This document shows positions 45,201 through 60,500 of a stretch of DNA of 64,000 nt, one piece after another. Where the stretch lies: positions 40,691,369 through 40,755,368 of the forward strand of contig JAFMSR010000002.1 in assembly GCA_022818135.1 (NCBI GenBank). The letters run 5' to 3'. Below the pieces are notes generated by a model. It made no database searches. It was not told the DNA's origin and was given only the letters and a program-made list of their open reading frames with translations. Position 1 is the stretch's first letter; the number at the start of each line of letters is the position of its first letter. The position numbers were made by a program, and so were the translations under genes. This DNA comes from Saxidomus purpurata (Eukaryota; Mollusca; Bivalvia; Venerida; Veneridae).

Positions 45201-46423
45201 TTGCTATGCACAATTTGTCCAGTTAAAGTTTCATTTAGCTATCTGCATTATGTCAGTGGCAATAAACACATGGCATCCCCTCCAACACCACCCTCCCACC
45301 CTAAACAACAGCTCATATTTCTCAATAAAAAGGCTGGTGACCTATTATTTTAAAATTAGTTTTCATTAAAGTGGTGTTTGAACAATTCTTCTGCAAAAAA
45401 TTAATAAATTCTCATTGCTTAAACATTAAGAAAAAACACTTTGACATTAATGACTACGAATTTTACATATTTTTAACAGAAACTATATACAATGTAGTTT
45501 CTCTTTATGTTTTTTTTTTCAGTTTGAATATATTTTGAAATCACAATTGATGTAGTTTCATGAAATAGGATCAATTGCTTAACATTTTAAGTAAAAAGCA
45601 ATGGTGAGTTGCCAAAATGTAGAGTTTTATTATTGATAAACATGAGATAGGGGTCATTTTCACTGCTTTCGGGGGTATAATACAAAAGTGTCCATTACTT
45701 ATACATATGGCTGTTGACCTACCTTTTTTATTATTTTATATTCTGACTTAGCAGGTATTACCCTAACAACAAACGAAATTTCATAAAATTCTCATTGCTT
45801 GAAAAAAATGATGATACTGTAGCGATTGTCTTTAAGTTATAATACTTCAAAACATTCTATTATGTATGTTTTTGAGGTTAAAACTCCACAGAAAGACACT
45901 GAGGACATTGAAAGGAAGTCATTGGCTGCGAACTGTATTTTTTTTTATATAATTATTTTTTGTTATACCGCTTCTCTTGCATTAGAGAACTTGGAAACGT
46001 TTGGCGAGTTTGGGAGACTATCTCTCCCAAATTTCCCTCTAAGCTGACCCTTGTCTGTTGTATGGTATAACTTGGCCAAAACAAACATTTTCAAGTAAGA
46101 CCAGTTAAACTGGCAAAATAGTGGTCCCCATGGTATCAGGGACAGCTTTTAAGTGTTGTCACAAGACTGATAGGCAACTGTGAACAGTTTAAGATGTCTT
46201 CTTCATGTATATTTGTTTGAGCTGAGAGCCTTGTCAGTATTTAACTATTGTATTTGGTTATCTACCCTTGGATGGTCTTGATGGAGGTAGAACTTGTGTG
46301 TCATTATCACAAGATTTCAATACCAACCGACAACTATCAAGAAAATACGTAGTAATGGATGGATACAGATGTATGTTACCTGTCGATTTTGACGATAGAC
46401 CATATCTTTTTCAGTAGCAAACA
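42251..46423. other. Intergenic/upstream of CARD gene, nothing recognised
   Basis: AT-rich. Short frames (for example minus 43015-43287 and plus 45826-46047) have no recognisable similarity or splice support. The TTTTTCAG at 46406-46413, just before the ATG at 46424, is an acceptor, so an untranslated exon of the CARD gene lies somewhere in this stretch. Confidence 0.35.
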
Positions 46424-49400
46424 ATGGATGAAGGCAAAGAGAACTATCAGGATATTCTACAAAAGAATTTCTATCTGTTCAGTCGTTATATTGCTGCAGA
46501 AGATTTCCTTGAGAAACTGATCAGTGAAGATGTGCTTACCATTGATGACAAGGAAGTGATCACAAACCAATGTATACATCAGAACAGGCGAGAAAGAGCA
46601 AGTATGTCACTGCACTTGATACAATTTAAGATTGTTAAACATTTCTTTTCTCATACTTTCCTTCAGCATTAGTGTACATGTGATAGTTGACTTTGATAAG
46701 ATGTTTAATCCTGATTTATTAGCATGTGAATTTAAGTTCACAGTAATTAAGCCATTTGATGCACCTTTGCTAGTCATGTACTGGTGTGCTGTTCAAAACA
46801 AAATCTCTAAAGCTGTGTGCAATCAACATTAGGTCCATCACAGTAAATTTGCCCAGTTTCTTGCGTTTGGACACCTTATGGACTCTTGACTAAAAGTTAT
46901 ATTGTATCCATATACTGTATTAGAAGTATGAACATTCTTTCTAAAATTCCATATTAGAATTAAAATTACCTGTACTGGTTGATTATTCTTTATCAAAGTT
47001 TGTGATTTTATGGAGAAGAAAGAAGAAGTCGGGAATGAACCATACTGACTTTATTCCATATGCACAATGTCATGTCAGGTGAAAAACCAGGAAAGAAAAT
47101 TTGTTAAAGAGGTACCCCATGCAAAACTAACCATTTGCAATGAAAATAGTCGTAGGCAATGAAATGAGATGCATGTTAGCGTGAATGAAAGAAAAATTAA
47201 ATGAGTATGGGATGTATGGTATGGTAAAGGGTGTATGGCCTGTAATATTACATATATGGCTTATAATGAAGAACCCGATACTGACAAATACAAAGTACAT
47301 ACTGGAAACACGGACACAACATACACAGGAAAGAGGACATACTCCGTACAACATACAAACATAACACACTTACTAATATGTTGAACCTCATGATACATAG
47401 TACTTCCAGGTACTGCATTTTGTTTGGATAATACAATGTAAGACATTATATTATTTCTTGTTATTGGTTTTTGTAGATAAACTAATAGAGATTTTGATGA
47501 CACGGGGAGAGCGTGGCTATGGAAAGTTTCTGGAGATTCTGGAGTTTGGGTACCCGCATGTTTACCAAGATGTTACCAAGAAGGAACCTAGGGATCCACC
47601 ACCAGGTAAATAATTACATTATACATGTACCTACCTGGCAATTATGTTTGCTTCTTGAAGCTCAGGTACTCATCCAAAAATCTCTTATAGTCACATAGTT
47701 TGTAGCACAGACTAATGAAATATATTCATACTGTACTCTAATAAATGTCTTAAACTGTTGTATACAGAAGTGCAGTGTTCCCAGGGTATCAAGTGTACTG
47801 TGTTTAATATACGGTCATGTACTACAAAATTTTGACATGACCTTGACATTGTACCATATCGTATTTCTCACTTTACTGTACATCAGATGTGTGATTTGCA
47901 CTGCAATGTGTTGCATTACATTAGACTTAGAAACCCCATTGTTGTTTAGGCTTTCTTTACATATATACATATATATATATATATGCCAATGGTAACATAA
48001 TCAGCTAAAAACTGTTTTATATATGCCTGTGTCAGTAGTGGAAGACTTGGGTCTGGCGGTGACTTTGAATATAGACTATATAGCGTAAATCCTGCATAAG
48101 CATTTCTTGTTTTATATTTACAGCAGGTGATGTTTATCACTGGTTTGTATTGATACTGGCACCTTGTAGGTTTTGGGAATATGTTGCTTTAATATTGAAT
48201 TCTTGTTTAAGCGCATGACTTGTGTTAGGAAATTTGTAAATGCTCTGAGAATGAATAATTGTTGTCACTCTTTCAGATTGAATAATTGTTGTCACTCTTT
48301 CAGATTGAATAATTGTTGTCACTCTTTAAGATTGAATAATTGTTGTCACTCTTTGAGAGTGAATTATTGTGTTACTCTTTGAGAATGAACAATTGTTGTC
48401 ACTCTTTGAGAATGAATAATTGTTGGCGCTCTTTGAGAATGAACAGTTGTTGGCACTCTTTGAGAATGAACAATTGTTGGCACTCTTTGAGAATGAATAA
48501 TTGTTGGCACTCTTTGAGAATGAATAATTGTCGTCACTTTTTGAGAATGCACACTTGTTGTCACTCTTTGAGAATGAATAATTGTTGTCACTCATCTTGT
48601 GTCATCTTCCTAACAGCATGTTCATCAACACTAACTTTAGTTTACCGTATACTAATTTATCTTAGCTTGATTGTGAAGAAAGCTTGAAGCTTATCTAGCC
48701 AGACACCTTTACATCTACACCACCACTTTGTATCTTAGTGAGACACATATGCCATTTTTCAAAGCAGTATATCTGTTGGGGTTATATCTATGTCTCAAGG
48801 CCACATCACAGGAAATACTTTATAATGTAGTTGTGAAGAGTGTACTTCACTATTCAGACTACAGTAAAACTTTGCTAACTCAAGCATCGATAACTCTTAT
48901 GACTTGGGATAACTCGAATCTCTTGTCGGTCCTGGCCATATTTCCGATACGTTTAACTACACATCACCATGGATAACTCGGGAATTGATAACTTGAAGAA
49001 CACTTGTGGTCCTGCCGGGTTGTTTTCTTATCAATTTACCTGTGGCAACCTAAAGTTGCTGATTAATAAAATCTGTTAACACCTTCAACAGAGCATCTAT
49101 ATGTTTTGACACGTCGCAAGACAAACTTACATTGTTAATTGTCAGTGAGTGTTTGTTTAATGCCATTCAATTGTCCATTCAGTGGCTCAACTGTATAAAA
49201 TGGTATTCACACATTTTAATTTGGAGCCTATCAGTGGACCAATAGTTAACGCGCTGGACTTGTAATCCAGGGATCGCAGGTTCGATCCCCTGCTCCTCCA
49301 CTAACATAACTTAAATGGTCTTTTGGATGAGACCTAAAGGGATGTCTCTAGAACGGGACGTGTTCGGTATCTTGCACTATCCTCCGAAACCTAAAATAAC

Positions 49401-51480
49401 TAAACTCTTTTGCTGGCGTTGGTCATGTGGATTATTCGAGGTCCGATGTATCGGTGCTGTACACCAGGCATGTAAAAGAACCAGGGGTGTCTCTGGAACA
49501 GGACGTGTTCTGTATCTTGCACTATCCCCCGAAACCTAAAATAACTTAACTGTACTGCAGGAATTGGTCATATGGATTATCCGGTGCCAATGATAAAACT
49601 CTAATTATTTACATTAATTGTCTCTAGCTAGAGCCAATTATATTTTTGATTCAGTGAGACAAAATAACAATTGAGAGTTTAATGTTTTGTGTGAGAAAAA
49701 AAAATTACCGTAATATTAAATTACATTTGCGAACAATTTCAAATAGAATTTGATGATACATATTTTCATACTTTTTTCCAATGACTGGAATAAATTACAA
49801 TGGGTATCAGATGATGCTGGTAAAACAGTTTCTTTGTAAATGTCACAAGTATTATATTATAACAAGCTACTGGTACCATGGAAATAAAGATGGATTTTAT
49901 TTTCATTAAATAAGTAAATCTTAGTACATTTGGTAATTCGTTAACAAAACTCACAGGTGTGTATCTAAGATGAACAGCGACATTACTGGCAGTAACAGAC
50001 GGGGTAATCAATGCACCCATGGTAAGAGATATATTCCCTTGTAAATGCCTGAAATTCGGATAACACTTAACCTTCGATATCTGAAGCATTTTACTCGGAC
50101 TGGTGCGACTTTGAGTTATCGAAGTTTTACTGTATTGGACAATAGGTTTAGATTGAAAGATAACTTTTAAAACAAGCAAGAAGTTCCAGTTTTAAGTAAT
50201 TTTAATTAGCCTTTGCCAAAGTTTTACGCTCAAATTCTGTCACATTTTAGATTTGTTTATGTCACGTTATAACTCAAAGAAAAGGCTTTAGCCATGAAAT
50301 CATCATTTGTCAGCCCTTGATTGAACATAGCAACACTACCCTGCACAATTAACCTATACTTAGGATATGTCTTGCACATAAAGTCACATTACACATATCA
50401 AAATGGCTGTTAATGAGCGTGCATGCCTGTTGGCCTATGAAAAGCTTTGTTTCTTCTTCATCTTCAAACAACTAGTTGGATTTTGCAGAGACTTAAATGA
50501 GACAATAGTATATATGAAATAAGTTTTTTATATGTATTCTCTTTTTTCCAGTCCTGCAGAGCTTTTGTTAAGTTATGCCTGTCCTGTATAAATAATGAAA
50601 TGGGTTTGAATATACAATGTAGTTGTAGTATTGTTAAATTTGGGATATGGTCTAGTTGGGACATGGACAGATGCAATGTTAGGTAAATGGAAGAGTGTAC
50701 AGTTAATTTGGGATAATGGGACAGTGACATAATACATATATGCATGCACAAAAGCTTATAATCATTGCATTAAAAAGGGAGGTCATGTGTGTAAGAAAAT
50801 TTAATCTTTGCATTATCCGATGAATTTACACAATATTCTTGCATATCGGATCAGCATTTCCGGTGATTTTGCCCATGCTGGAAAAACCGGTCTGGCACCC
50901 CTCCTATGCCAGACGACTCTCGATCAATCGTACTTTACTTCTGACGTAACAAAATAAATATTGTGACGTCACTTTCCTAAACACAACGTCGGAATATCGT
51001 TTTTTTTTTATGAATTTTCACCATTTTGATAAGTTTGCATGTAGAAATCTACTTTAAAGTGCAAGATGGTATGCAAGAAAAAGTTTCAATAATGAGACAT
51101 TTGGCTCAGATGGAAATAACCGTCACCTCGGGTAAAAGTTCTGCTGTCAAACTCAGCAGAGCCTCATTCCCGCCAAAACAGTTACTCTCGGTGACGGATA
51201 TTTCGTTCTGAACCTCGTGCTCATGACAGAAACTATTAATATTGGACTCTTCCCCAGTGTCACTATCAGATTATACTAAATGAATAGTATACATTTATGT
51301 CTTGAGGGTTGCGAAATAGATGGATTATTACACCCTGGACAACTTTTAGTTGAAAGTACACTGGACTGTTTATAATGCTTTAGTATGTTGTAAGTTCAAT
51401 ACTTGTAACACAAGATGTATCTATATGTACAGTTGTTAGGTTTAGCAAATTTAACCAAATTAAAAAACCCCCGCTTTTAT

Positions 51481-51522
<42 letters not shown>

Positions 51523-54500
51523 TGAGTATGTATTTTGTCAAGTGTCAATACTTGTAGCACCAGATGTTGTATCTATATGTAGAGTTGTTAGGTTTAGCAA
51601 CAATTAAGTTAAACTTGTGCATCTGGGGTTTGCTTGTGGTCAATTTAAACATGCCTTGAGGAGGTTTTTGTCTAGGCATGAAGGGATGTTATTGTGACTG
51701 GGGCGTTGTTTGTTAGGGCAGAGTTATTGCCCTTGAATTTGTGAATAACATTTTTGAGTCCAAAACTGATAATAGATCTAGAGGTGTGAAACCTTTCTGT
51801 CATGTTGAATTTCTAAATTATTTTCCATATGTTTGTAGATACAGTTTGACAGGATAAAATTGTGATCAACCTAAATGCAGTTGTGTTTATTTAGATATGC
51901 ACAGATCAGTTAGAGGATGTACATGTTTAGTATGCAAGAATGATAACTCTGTTTTCAGTACCTGTCTTCTTATATAAAAAACTTATTACGGATGTTTTTG
52001 AGTTTCTACCTACTGGGCCCATGTGATGCTTTGAAAACTCAGCAAAGCTTTTTGAAATATTAATAAAGCTTGTCCATAAGACTTTTGATATTAAAATTAT
52101 AATGCAGTTTAGCCAAAAGAAACCAGTCGGGAACCGAAAGTTTTGCCTGCTAATAAAAGTCTTCTTTAAGGGTGTTCATAAAAATAATTGTAAAAAAAGG
52201 TTTTCTTATAAAGTTAAAAAAAAACAAATAAAAAAGAACTCAAAACCAGTACTATAAAAAAAAATATAAAAAAAAGTTTTGAAAAAAAAAGGCTTGTAAT
52301 ATTTATTGATACTAAGTGCCTGCAGACGTTAGTGGCTTTTAACCCAAGGACTTGATTCCCTACAACATCCAGACAGCAGGATGAACATTGCATAAACATA
52401 TGTGGCATTTTATGAGAGAAATGCAGCACACAGTCATATTTCCTAAATCCCTTGAGGGACTAACATGTTGTGTATAATTCAATAGCATGGCTTATAAGGT
52501 CTAGGTCACACAAATTAAAGTCCTCAGACTATGTGACTCCAAAACTTTGTGCAGGATATTCTTGACACTTCTGTTCAAGTACATCAAATCAAGTGTTAAA
52601 GTCACACTTAAGCATCGAGGTAAAGTGATTATATGTTGTGCTCATCCTCTAAACTTGTGAACCACTTGCTTCAAATTTTAAATGAAAATGTCGCAAATGT
52701 TCACTGCATCATGAGAATTGTTAACATGATAATGTGAGAGGGAGAAGCAATTTCTTGTGACAAATCAAGCTTTTAGTGGTTCCATTTAGTGATGCCAGTA
52801 TGAACTTGTTTTCTATGGAAATAAACTAGAGAAAAAAAATTCAGTTGTATATAGTATTTGTTAAAGGCCTTGGCCTAGTCATTTAGAATAACATTTTATA
52901 GGATAAAACATATTTGAATGAAACTATAAAGAACTTTTTATGGGATCATTGAGGAAGGATTTTTTTTACATTTCCTGCTATATTTATTCTGAAGATCTGG
53001 TAAAATATTATACTGGTATGTTTGTGTTTCAAAAGCTTCCTGGTTAATACATCACTCCTAGATGTCTATCTCGTAATTTAAAACAAATCAGTACTTTTGA
53101 ATTATTGCAATCAAAGTTGTGATCTCAGTGAGGGTGGTTGAGTAAGTGACAACTTAACCCCGAATAACACTGCTCAGTTTTTAAAAGTATGGCGCCAATA
53201 GATAATGTTCAACGAAAGGTTGAGTTTGTCATAACATGCTTATAGACATTTCATTTTGATTGGCAGGATTTCCACGTAATCGTATGAGTGATCATCTGAG
53301 AATCATCCGTAACTTACCAAACCTGCTGGAACAAATGAAGGCACAAGTGATTGAGAACTCGGAGTTAGATTCCCAACTCTGTGTGCTACAACAGCTTCTG
53401 GAAGTGTCAAAAGAAGAAAACATGGCTCTAGAGGTTATTATTATTACAACAATACTGCACCCAGTAATGGTAGAGTTATTGCCCTTGAATTAGTAAAAAT
53501 AAAACACTTGACATGAAGTTGTGAAACTTTAGTTATGTTAATCTGGTTATGTAGTTTGCACTTTCACAGACAATCATGGTAGACAAGTGGGGGCATCTAT
53601 GTCCTATGGACACATTTTCAGTTTATATATTGCTGAGCGCTATTTATGTGTTACTGAAACATAATAACACAAACTTAGCTGTCTCTGACAAAATACAAGA
53701 AAGACTGTTGAAGGGTTGGGTTTATACTACACCACATTGTGGGTTTTTATTCTGGTCAAAGCAGTCAACTTAACAAAATATATATGGTGAAAAAAGCATT
53801 ATGTTTCTACATTATCCTTTGTAGTTTATGAATACACAATTTTCTCTGATGCAGAAGCAATCATATTATCAACATAACATTAACAATGTAGTGGATACAG
53901 GTACCTTACAGTCTGTCAATATCCCCCCCCCCCCCCCCCCAGCCCTCCCCCACAAACACACACACAAGTCACCAATATGATCTATTTAAGTTAAGACTTC
54001 CATGTCTTTATCTTACAGAAAGAAGTTGAGATGCTGAAAAACATAAGACAGGAGAATAAACAAGTGTTGCTTAAAATGAAACAGATGGAACTAGAAAACT
54101 ATGAGCACCAAGTTACCATCAGTAAGTATCGTCTGTAACATTGTTGTGCACAGTGCAGTAGACTGAGCTGAAATATTGTTTTGTTATGTAGGGTTTTTTG
54201 TGTTATAACATTTGCAGTATCCCAAGGGATTGGGAACCAACATATCCCGAGGGTTTCTGTAGGTGTTATAACAGGAAAAAACATTTGTTAATAAATAGCA
54301 TAAAAATCATAAAAGTAAGAATGAAACAGCTCTTACTGGTACGACGTTCAACAGTGCGTGGGACAACGTCCGTGTTGTTTACATCATATTTATGACGTCA
54401 CCAGTGGTTTTTGAGCCCAGCACTGTTGACGCCATACATGATGTAAGACATGGGAGACAAGTCCATTGTTTACAATGGCCCTGCACTGCGCATAAATGAA

Positions 54501-57500
54501 AACGGGTTATAACGGCACGTGAATCTCCCCATTAAGACATGTTTTTTCTCCTGTTAAAACACTGGCAGAATGGGCAAAAAAAGCACATTTTATGCTAGAA
54601 TAATTGATAGAAAACAGACCACACAAACTTTGATGGTTTTATACAAATATAAAGTAAAATGTTTTCTTATTTAATGGTATGGTTTGCTGAGATATTTTGT
54701 TCAGATGATATAAAATCAAGATCAATCAGTTAAACTTAAGGCAATGCAGTGAATCACAGTACCAGGTTATACCAAACTGAATATATTTTGAGCAAATCAT
54801 TTTCAATTAGCATGTAAATATGCAAAACTAAATCACTGAATTGCTACTTGTTACTGTCATCATAACAAATGCTCTGAGGCTAGGAAATCAGCGATAAGAA
54901 ACAACAGCTGATGTTGTTTTTTCCTGTTCAGCCACATCATACTTATAGCCTTGTATTGTAAGATTTTTTCTGGCTGATGTGTACCGGGAGTTACTTGAAC
55001 TTTGAATGTTTTATTATGTCTCCCGCTTAGTGGTAGGAGACATATGGATCTGTCTGTATGTTACAGGGTTTGTCTGGACAACTCATCCTACACACCTGGA
55101 TGGATTTTATTGAAACTTTATAGAAATGTTAAGTACCTAATGTAGTGGTACATATTGTTGGCATTTTCCGGTTCATTGATTCTTAGTGCAGTAATTGTCC
55201 TTTTTTTTGTAAACCCTAACCCTAGCCCCAAGTTTGTCTGTGCAACTCCTCTTATACTGCTGGGCGGATTTCAACCAAACTTCACATGAATGATCAGTGC
55301 CAAGCGTTTTTGTGCATATTGTTGGCATTTTCCGGTTCAGTGAATTTTAGTGAAACCTTTTTGTTTTTCTTTGAAGGCCATACAAATAGTTATGTTTTGA
55401 ATTATTTGTAAGTCATGACACATATACCTGTCTACGGTATCCCTTATTTAAAAAACAAAAAACAGCCTCTAGTTATTATTCATGCTTACAAACTAGAGCT
55501 TTTAAAGAAACTATTGTTTGGCAATTGTGACTGCAAACATTCGCAATGGTTGCTAGCATATTGGTTTAAGTTCGAGGTCACTGTTACTAAAATCAGACAT
55601 TTAAATTAAAGATTTAATTTTTCTTCAATGATGACATTGGTTGTTAGTAGTAGTCTAAGGGGCTTTGATGGTGTGACTGTAAAGACTTTAAACCTATAAC
55701 TTCATCCTTGGACTTCAAATAATGCTTGTTTAGATTTACTTCTTAGTCATTACGTGCAATTTAAATGTTCACATTGTTATAGATACATGGACAACAAAGG
55801 CGTATCACTTGATGGAGGCACAGAATGAGTACAAGGAGAAATGCAATGATCTGCAGGTGAAATATGACAACCTGTACAAGGAATACACTGAATGTAAGAA
55901 GGACAAATCTACAGCTGATTCTGAACAAGGTTATTTATTCTTCTTTAGTTTGTTTCTTTCACTCTTTAACAATGTAAACTTCACAGGATTGATTGATACC
56001 TTGTCTGTTTGTGTACATTGTTGGCATATTGCACATGAATAAGTTTTCATTGAGCTATGGCCATTTGATTTTTTCCAGCAAATTTTGTTTGTGCTGTTTC
56101 TCAGGAGTTATCGGTACCAAGCCTATTTGTGCATATTCTTAGCATCTTTCGCTCAGATAATTTTTCATTGAGTTTCAGCCCGTTGATTTTTTCATAGAAA
56201 AAGTGAACTCAGAGATTTCGGTTAGGCTATTTCTCAGCAGTCGCTGGTTGGGAAGGGTATCTCTTTAGTTTAAAGTATTCATACATCCATATCTGTGTCC
56301 AATCTATGATGGGGGTATTAATCACCTTCAGTGATAGTTCTAGTTGTCTTGAAATAATGATTTTGATAAAAGACTTGTTGTTTAACAGAGAAAATAAATC
56401 AACCTGTTGCCATGTTCAGGTCAGTTAAATTAATGTTGTTGAAATTTACGATTTCAAAGCATAAGGCAAAAGTAGTGTTTGATTAGAACACATTTCTTTT
56501 TTATGCTTTGTCTATTCTTTCCAGGTAAAGAGGGTGTTCCAGTCAGGGAAAGTCCAAGATCTTCCCCAGTAAGTATTGTTGCTGACATATACAGTCAAAC
56601 CTGTGAACAATGACCGCAGGAAGGATCTGAAATAGTCTTTATATAACCAGTGGTCTTTTTCACAGGTGCTTCTACTGCAGATAAATAGCACACTATTTTC
56701 CCCTGCCAGTATTTGTAGGTTGGTCTTTATTCAAGGGTGGATATTACACAGGTCTGTGGAATTAATAATGGAATACTTTAAAAAAAACAATAAAGAAGTT
56801 TGATCAGCCATACTATTTTTGCATTGGTCATGTAATTGTAAATTAAAAAATGTGTTGAAAAATAATCATGGAATAATGTTTGATTTGCTGTAGTGTACAT
56901 TTTAAACTGTTTCATGCCAGCTCATTTTACTTGTAAATTTTCTTTTCTTGTATCAAATCAGTGTATAAAAGGAGACTCCTGGACATAATTTCCTTTTGAA
57001 ATCAGGCACATAGTAACCTTGTGATATGTATGTGATTGCAGCAACACGTTGACAACGCTCCCCATTATAGAGCCAGACTTGATATTCTAGAACAAGAACT
57101 GGATAATTACAAAATACAGTGTGAAGAGATGACAACCAGAATGCAGACGGCCAATGATCGTGTAACAGCTCTAGAAGAAGAAAATGATAAAGTGAGAAAT
57201 GTTTTACATTTTTATGCCCCCGAAGGGCGGCATATTAAAATCGCACCGTCTGTCCGTCCGTCCGTCACACATGTCTAGCACATCAAGACGATGTGTCGCG
57301 TGCAAGACCCACGTCCCTAGCTCAAAGGTCAAGGTCATACTTAGAGTTTGAAGGTAATGGATTCCTCTATATATGCATACATTTGTGTCCGGACTATAAC
57401 TTTATTATGCTTTGAAGGATTTTAAAATAACGTGGCACAAATGTCTAGCACATCAAGCGGATGTGTCGCGTGCAAGACCCAAGTCCCTACCTCAAAGGTC

Positions 57501-60500
57501 AAGGTCACACTTAGTGTTTAAAGTAATGGAATACTGTATGCATGATTACTCTGTCATGCATGGAAGGATTTTAAAATTACATAGCACATTTATTGAGCAC
57601 ATGGAGAGGACACAGACTGTGAGGCACCTCTTTCGGGGGCATTCGTCACTTGTGAGGGACAGCTCTTGTTATGTACTTAAATTGAAGTACTTGAGTACAA
57701 TAATACAGGCTAATTTAACACAAGTGGAATATAAGTAATTGAGGAAAACACTCGGGATTTTGTTAAGTATCTCAGTTGTATTGATTTTGAATTATCATGA
57801 AGTACATGTACATGTAATTTTGTATGAACGAAGCTTTAGTACAGGAAATAGTCAACTGAAATTTAGTATTAAGAGCATATGGTTTATGCTACAAATAAGG
57901 TTTTAGCTGACAATTTCATTGTATTCATTCTAGCATTTGTGAAGGATCTCAATCTCTTGTGCTATTTTAAGCCCACTTGGTAAAAAGTGCCAGAATGAGC
58001 TATTAGATTCGCTCAGGGGCCTTCATATCTCGCACATCTGTTCACAGTCTCTTTCAAACAATTTCTCTGAAAACATTGGGCCACAGATGATGAAACTTGT
58101 CAGGTATGTTTCTTGCATGAAGCTCTATCATAGTGTTCAAATAATTCCATTCCATGCAAAGCTCTGGTTGCCATGGCACTTTTAAACACTTTTAAAAATC
58201 TTCTTCTCAAAACAGGAAGGCTCAGAGCTAGGTTATGTAAGGAAAACTTTAAAGATTTGTCTGAAACCTCAAGGTCCAGAACTTAGATATTTGGTATGTA
58301 ACATTGCCTAGTGGACCTCTACCAAGTTTGTTCAAATCATGACCCGAAGTCAAAATTGACCCCGCCTAAGGGTCACTTGATTTTACATGGGCTAATATAA
58401 GCCTAAAACCACAAAGCACAGAGCATATTATTTGAAATGTATCATTGTGTGGTGGACCTCTACCAGTATTGTTCAAATCATGAACCCAAGGTCAAATTGA
58501 CACTGACAGGATGTGTGGATGGGGAGAGTCATTTGATTTAACATAGGCTTATATGGCAATGAAATTTGAACGGTTTGGATAGTTTAAATGCATATTTCAG
58601 CTTTGACCTTGGGTGACCTTGACATTGACCTTTGGCCTAGCTTTTGTTTTTCAAGCTAGAGAGATGAAATTTGGACTATTTGTGCTGTTTTGCAAACTTA
58701 TTTCCAAATTTCCTATGACTGATCTTGATTATGACCTTTTGACCTACTTTCTTGTTTTAAAGTGCAATGATACTCAGGTGAAGAACACTGGGGTCATCAT
58801 GGCCCCTTTGTTATTAAGTATAAGCACATCTTTCTGGAACAGAATATCTGCTGAGTTAGAGTAATAACTTGTATAATTCTAATGACTTTGAATATATTAC
58901 ACAGTTGAATAAAGAAATAAAGAAGAGCTTAAAGGAGAAGAAGAACGTAGAGCGACAGTGTACAGATGCTGTCATTAAGACTGAGTCTTACTATCAAACT
59001 ATACAGAAGAAAAATGATGAAATCATTGAGGTAAGTAAAGTGGAAGCATCATATCCTTTAGTGTGAGTCAAATGTATACTAATTGAATACATATATGAAC
59101 TATTTGTAGAATTCTGTTTCACTTATCTAGGGCTGCAGTCCTAACTTTGCCAAATTTTGGCATTATAAGTGTAAAAAAATTATTTGTGGTGAAAAAAAAA
59201 CAACAACATTTTGGCAATTACTTTGGTGACCCTGTTCGAGCGTTTGATAGTTCAAGCAATTGGGGTCTTCCTGTCTCGGGTTGTCATACATCCCATTAAA
59301 ATGGCCATATCAGTAGTTTCAAGCATTCTATTACATATTATGGTATATTGTACTGTTCATCTGTGATAGAAAAGCTAATAAACTCACAATTATTTTCTCA
59401 AGTATTTTATTTTCGTACATACAAATAATTCTATTGACATTAACATACAGGCAAAGTGTACAAAATATTAAAGGGAAGATGACCTATCTATCCTCATATT
59501 GTTGGGTCCTTCATTCAGTTTTTCAAAGCTGTTTTACAATGCCCACCTAATGACTGGTCAGTAGTGAAATTGAGAATGACACATTTTATTGTTCCAGTTA
59601 AGGATGTAACACACCATGAAACAGATCTGATGGGGACTACTGTACAGGTTCGAGAAAACTGGGTTTGAGATTTTGGGGGTGGAGTGGGATTTTGCCGAAA
59701 GCGCCAGCCAGTTTGAGCAAATGCTTATATTCAAGTAAATGAAGATCAAGTGAACAGTGTTTAACTGTTATTGCTTTCATTTTATGATTAAGTTTTCATT
59801 TTTCAGTTACAACAACGTAGTATGGCAGAACAGCAGCGACTTACAGAGCTTGTACGTGAGAAGAAAGAGTTGTTTGAACAAAATCACCGTCTGGAGGCAG
59901 AGCTACAGTCATGTAAAGCAGAATTAGATAGAATCAAGGCTCGATTCTCTGGAAGTAGTCTGGAAAACACAGGAAGCAGTCAAGAACAGGGGGTATATAT
60001 AGCTTTACCTTATTTTATAAACCAGTATTAGTGATCCGCTTACATTTGCCATAGAAATTTTGTGGTTTATGTACTCGTTTATAAGACTTGGAATTTTTTT
60101 TTGGTGAAACTCGGTTACTTTATTTTCTTCAAATTTGGATGATTTCTAAGCTAATAAGTTAATCTTTTAAAGAGAATCACTGATTATTTGGATACCCTAT
60201 TATTAACCAAACTGTGTATAATTGTCAATTCGGATACTGATTTTTGGTAGCACTTTGAGAAGATAATTGAGTAAATATGTGTCATTGGCTGATTAATCAA
60301 TTATGAAAACATCTGGCAGCTTGTATATAATTATTAAGTGTGCAAGGTTAACCAAATAAGCGACAATTATATCATAGTTTAAAAAAAAAAAAGACCAAAA
60401 GGATTTTTTGTAATGTTCACCATAATTGTTTATTCTTTAATCTACGCCTTAATTGTTGCTAATTTGGGAGATCCTTGGTAATCTTACTAATTATATACAC

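Noticed and set aside
48245..48598. CRISPR-like array of 27-bp units
   Set aside because: Units are contiguous with no unique spacers, in a eukaryotic intron; a minisatellite.
49228..49302. Functional tRNA-Thr gene
   Set aside because: The anticodon arm is perfect, but acceptor and T-stems do not pair properly and a SINE body follows directly.
53433..53493. CARD gene ending at the stop 53493 within intron 3
   Set aside because: The next exon (54019) continues the coiled coil in phase 0 after GAG|GTTATT; read-through adds only low-complexity Ile-rich residues.
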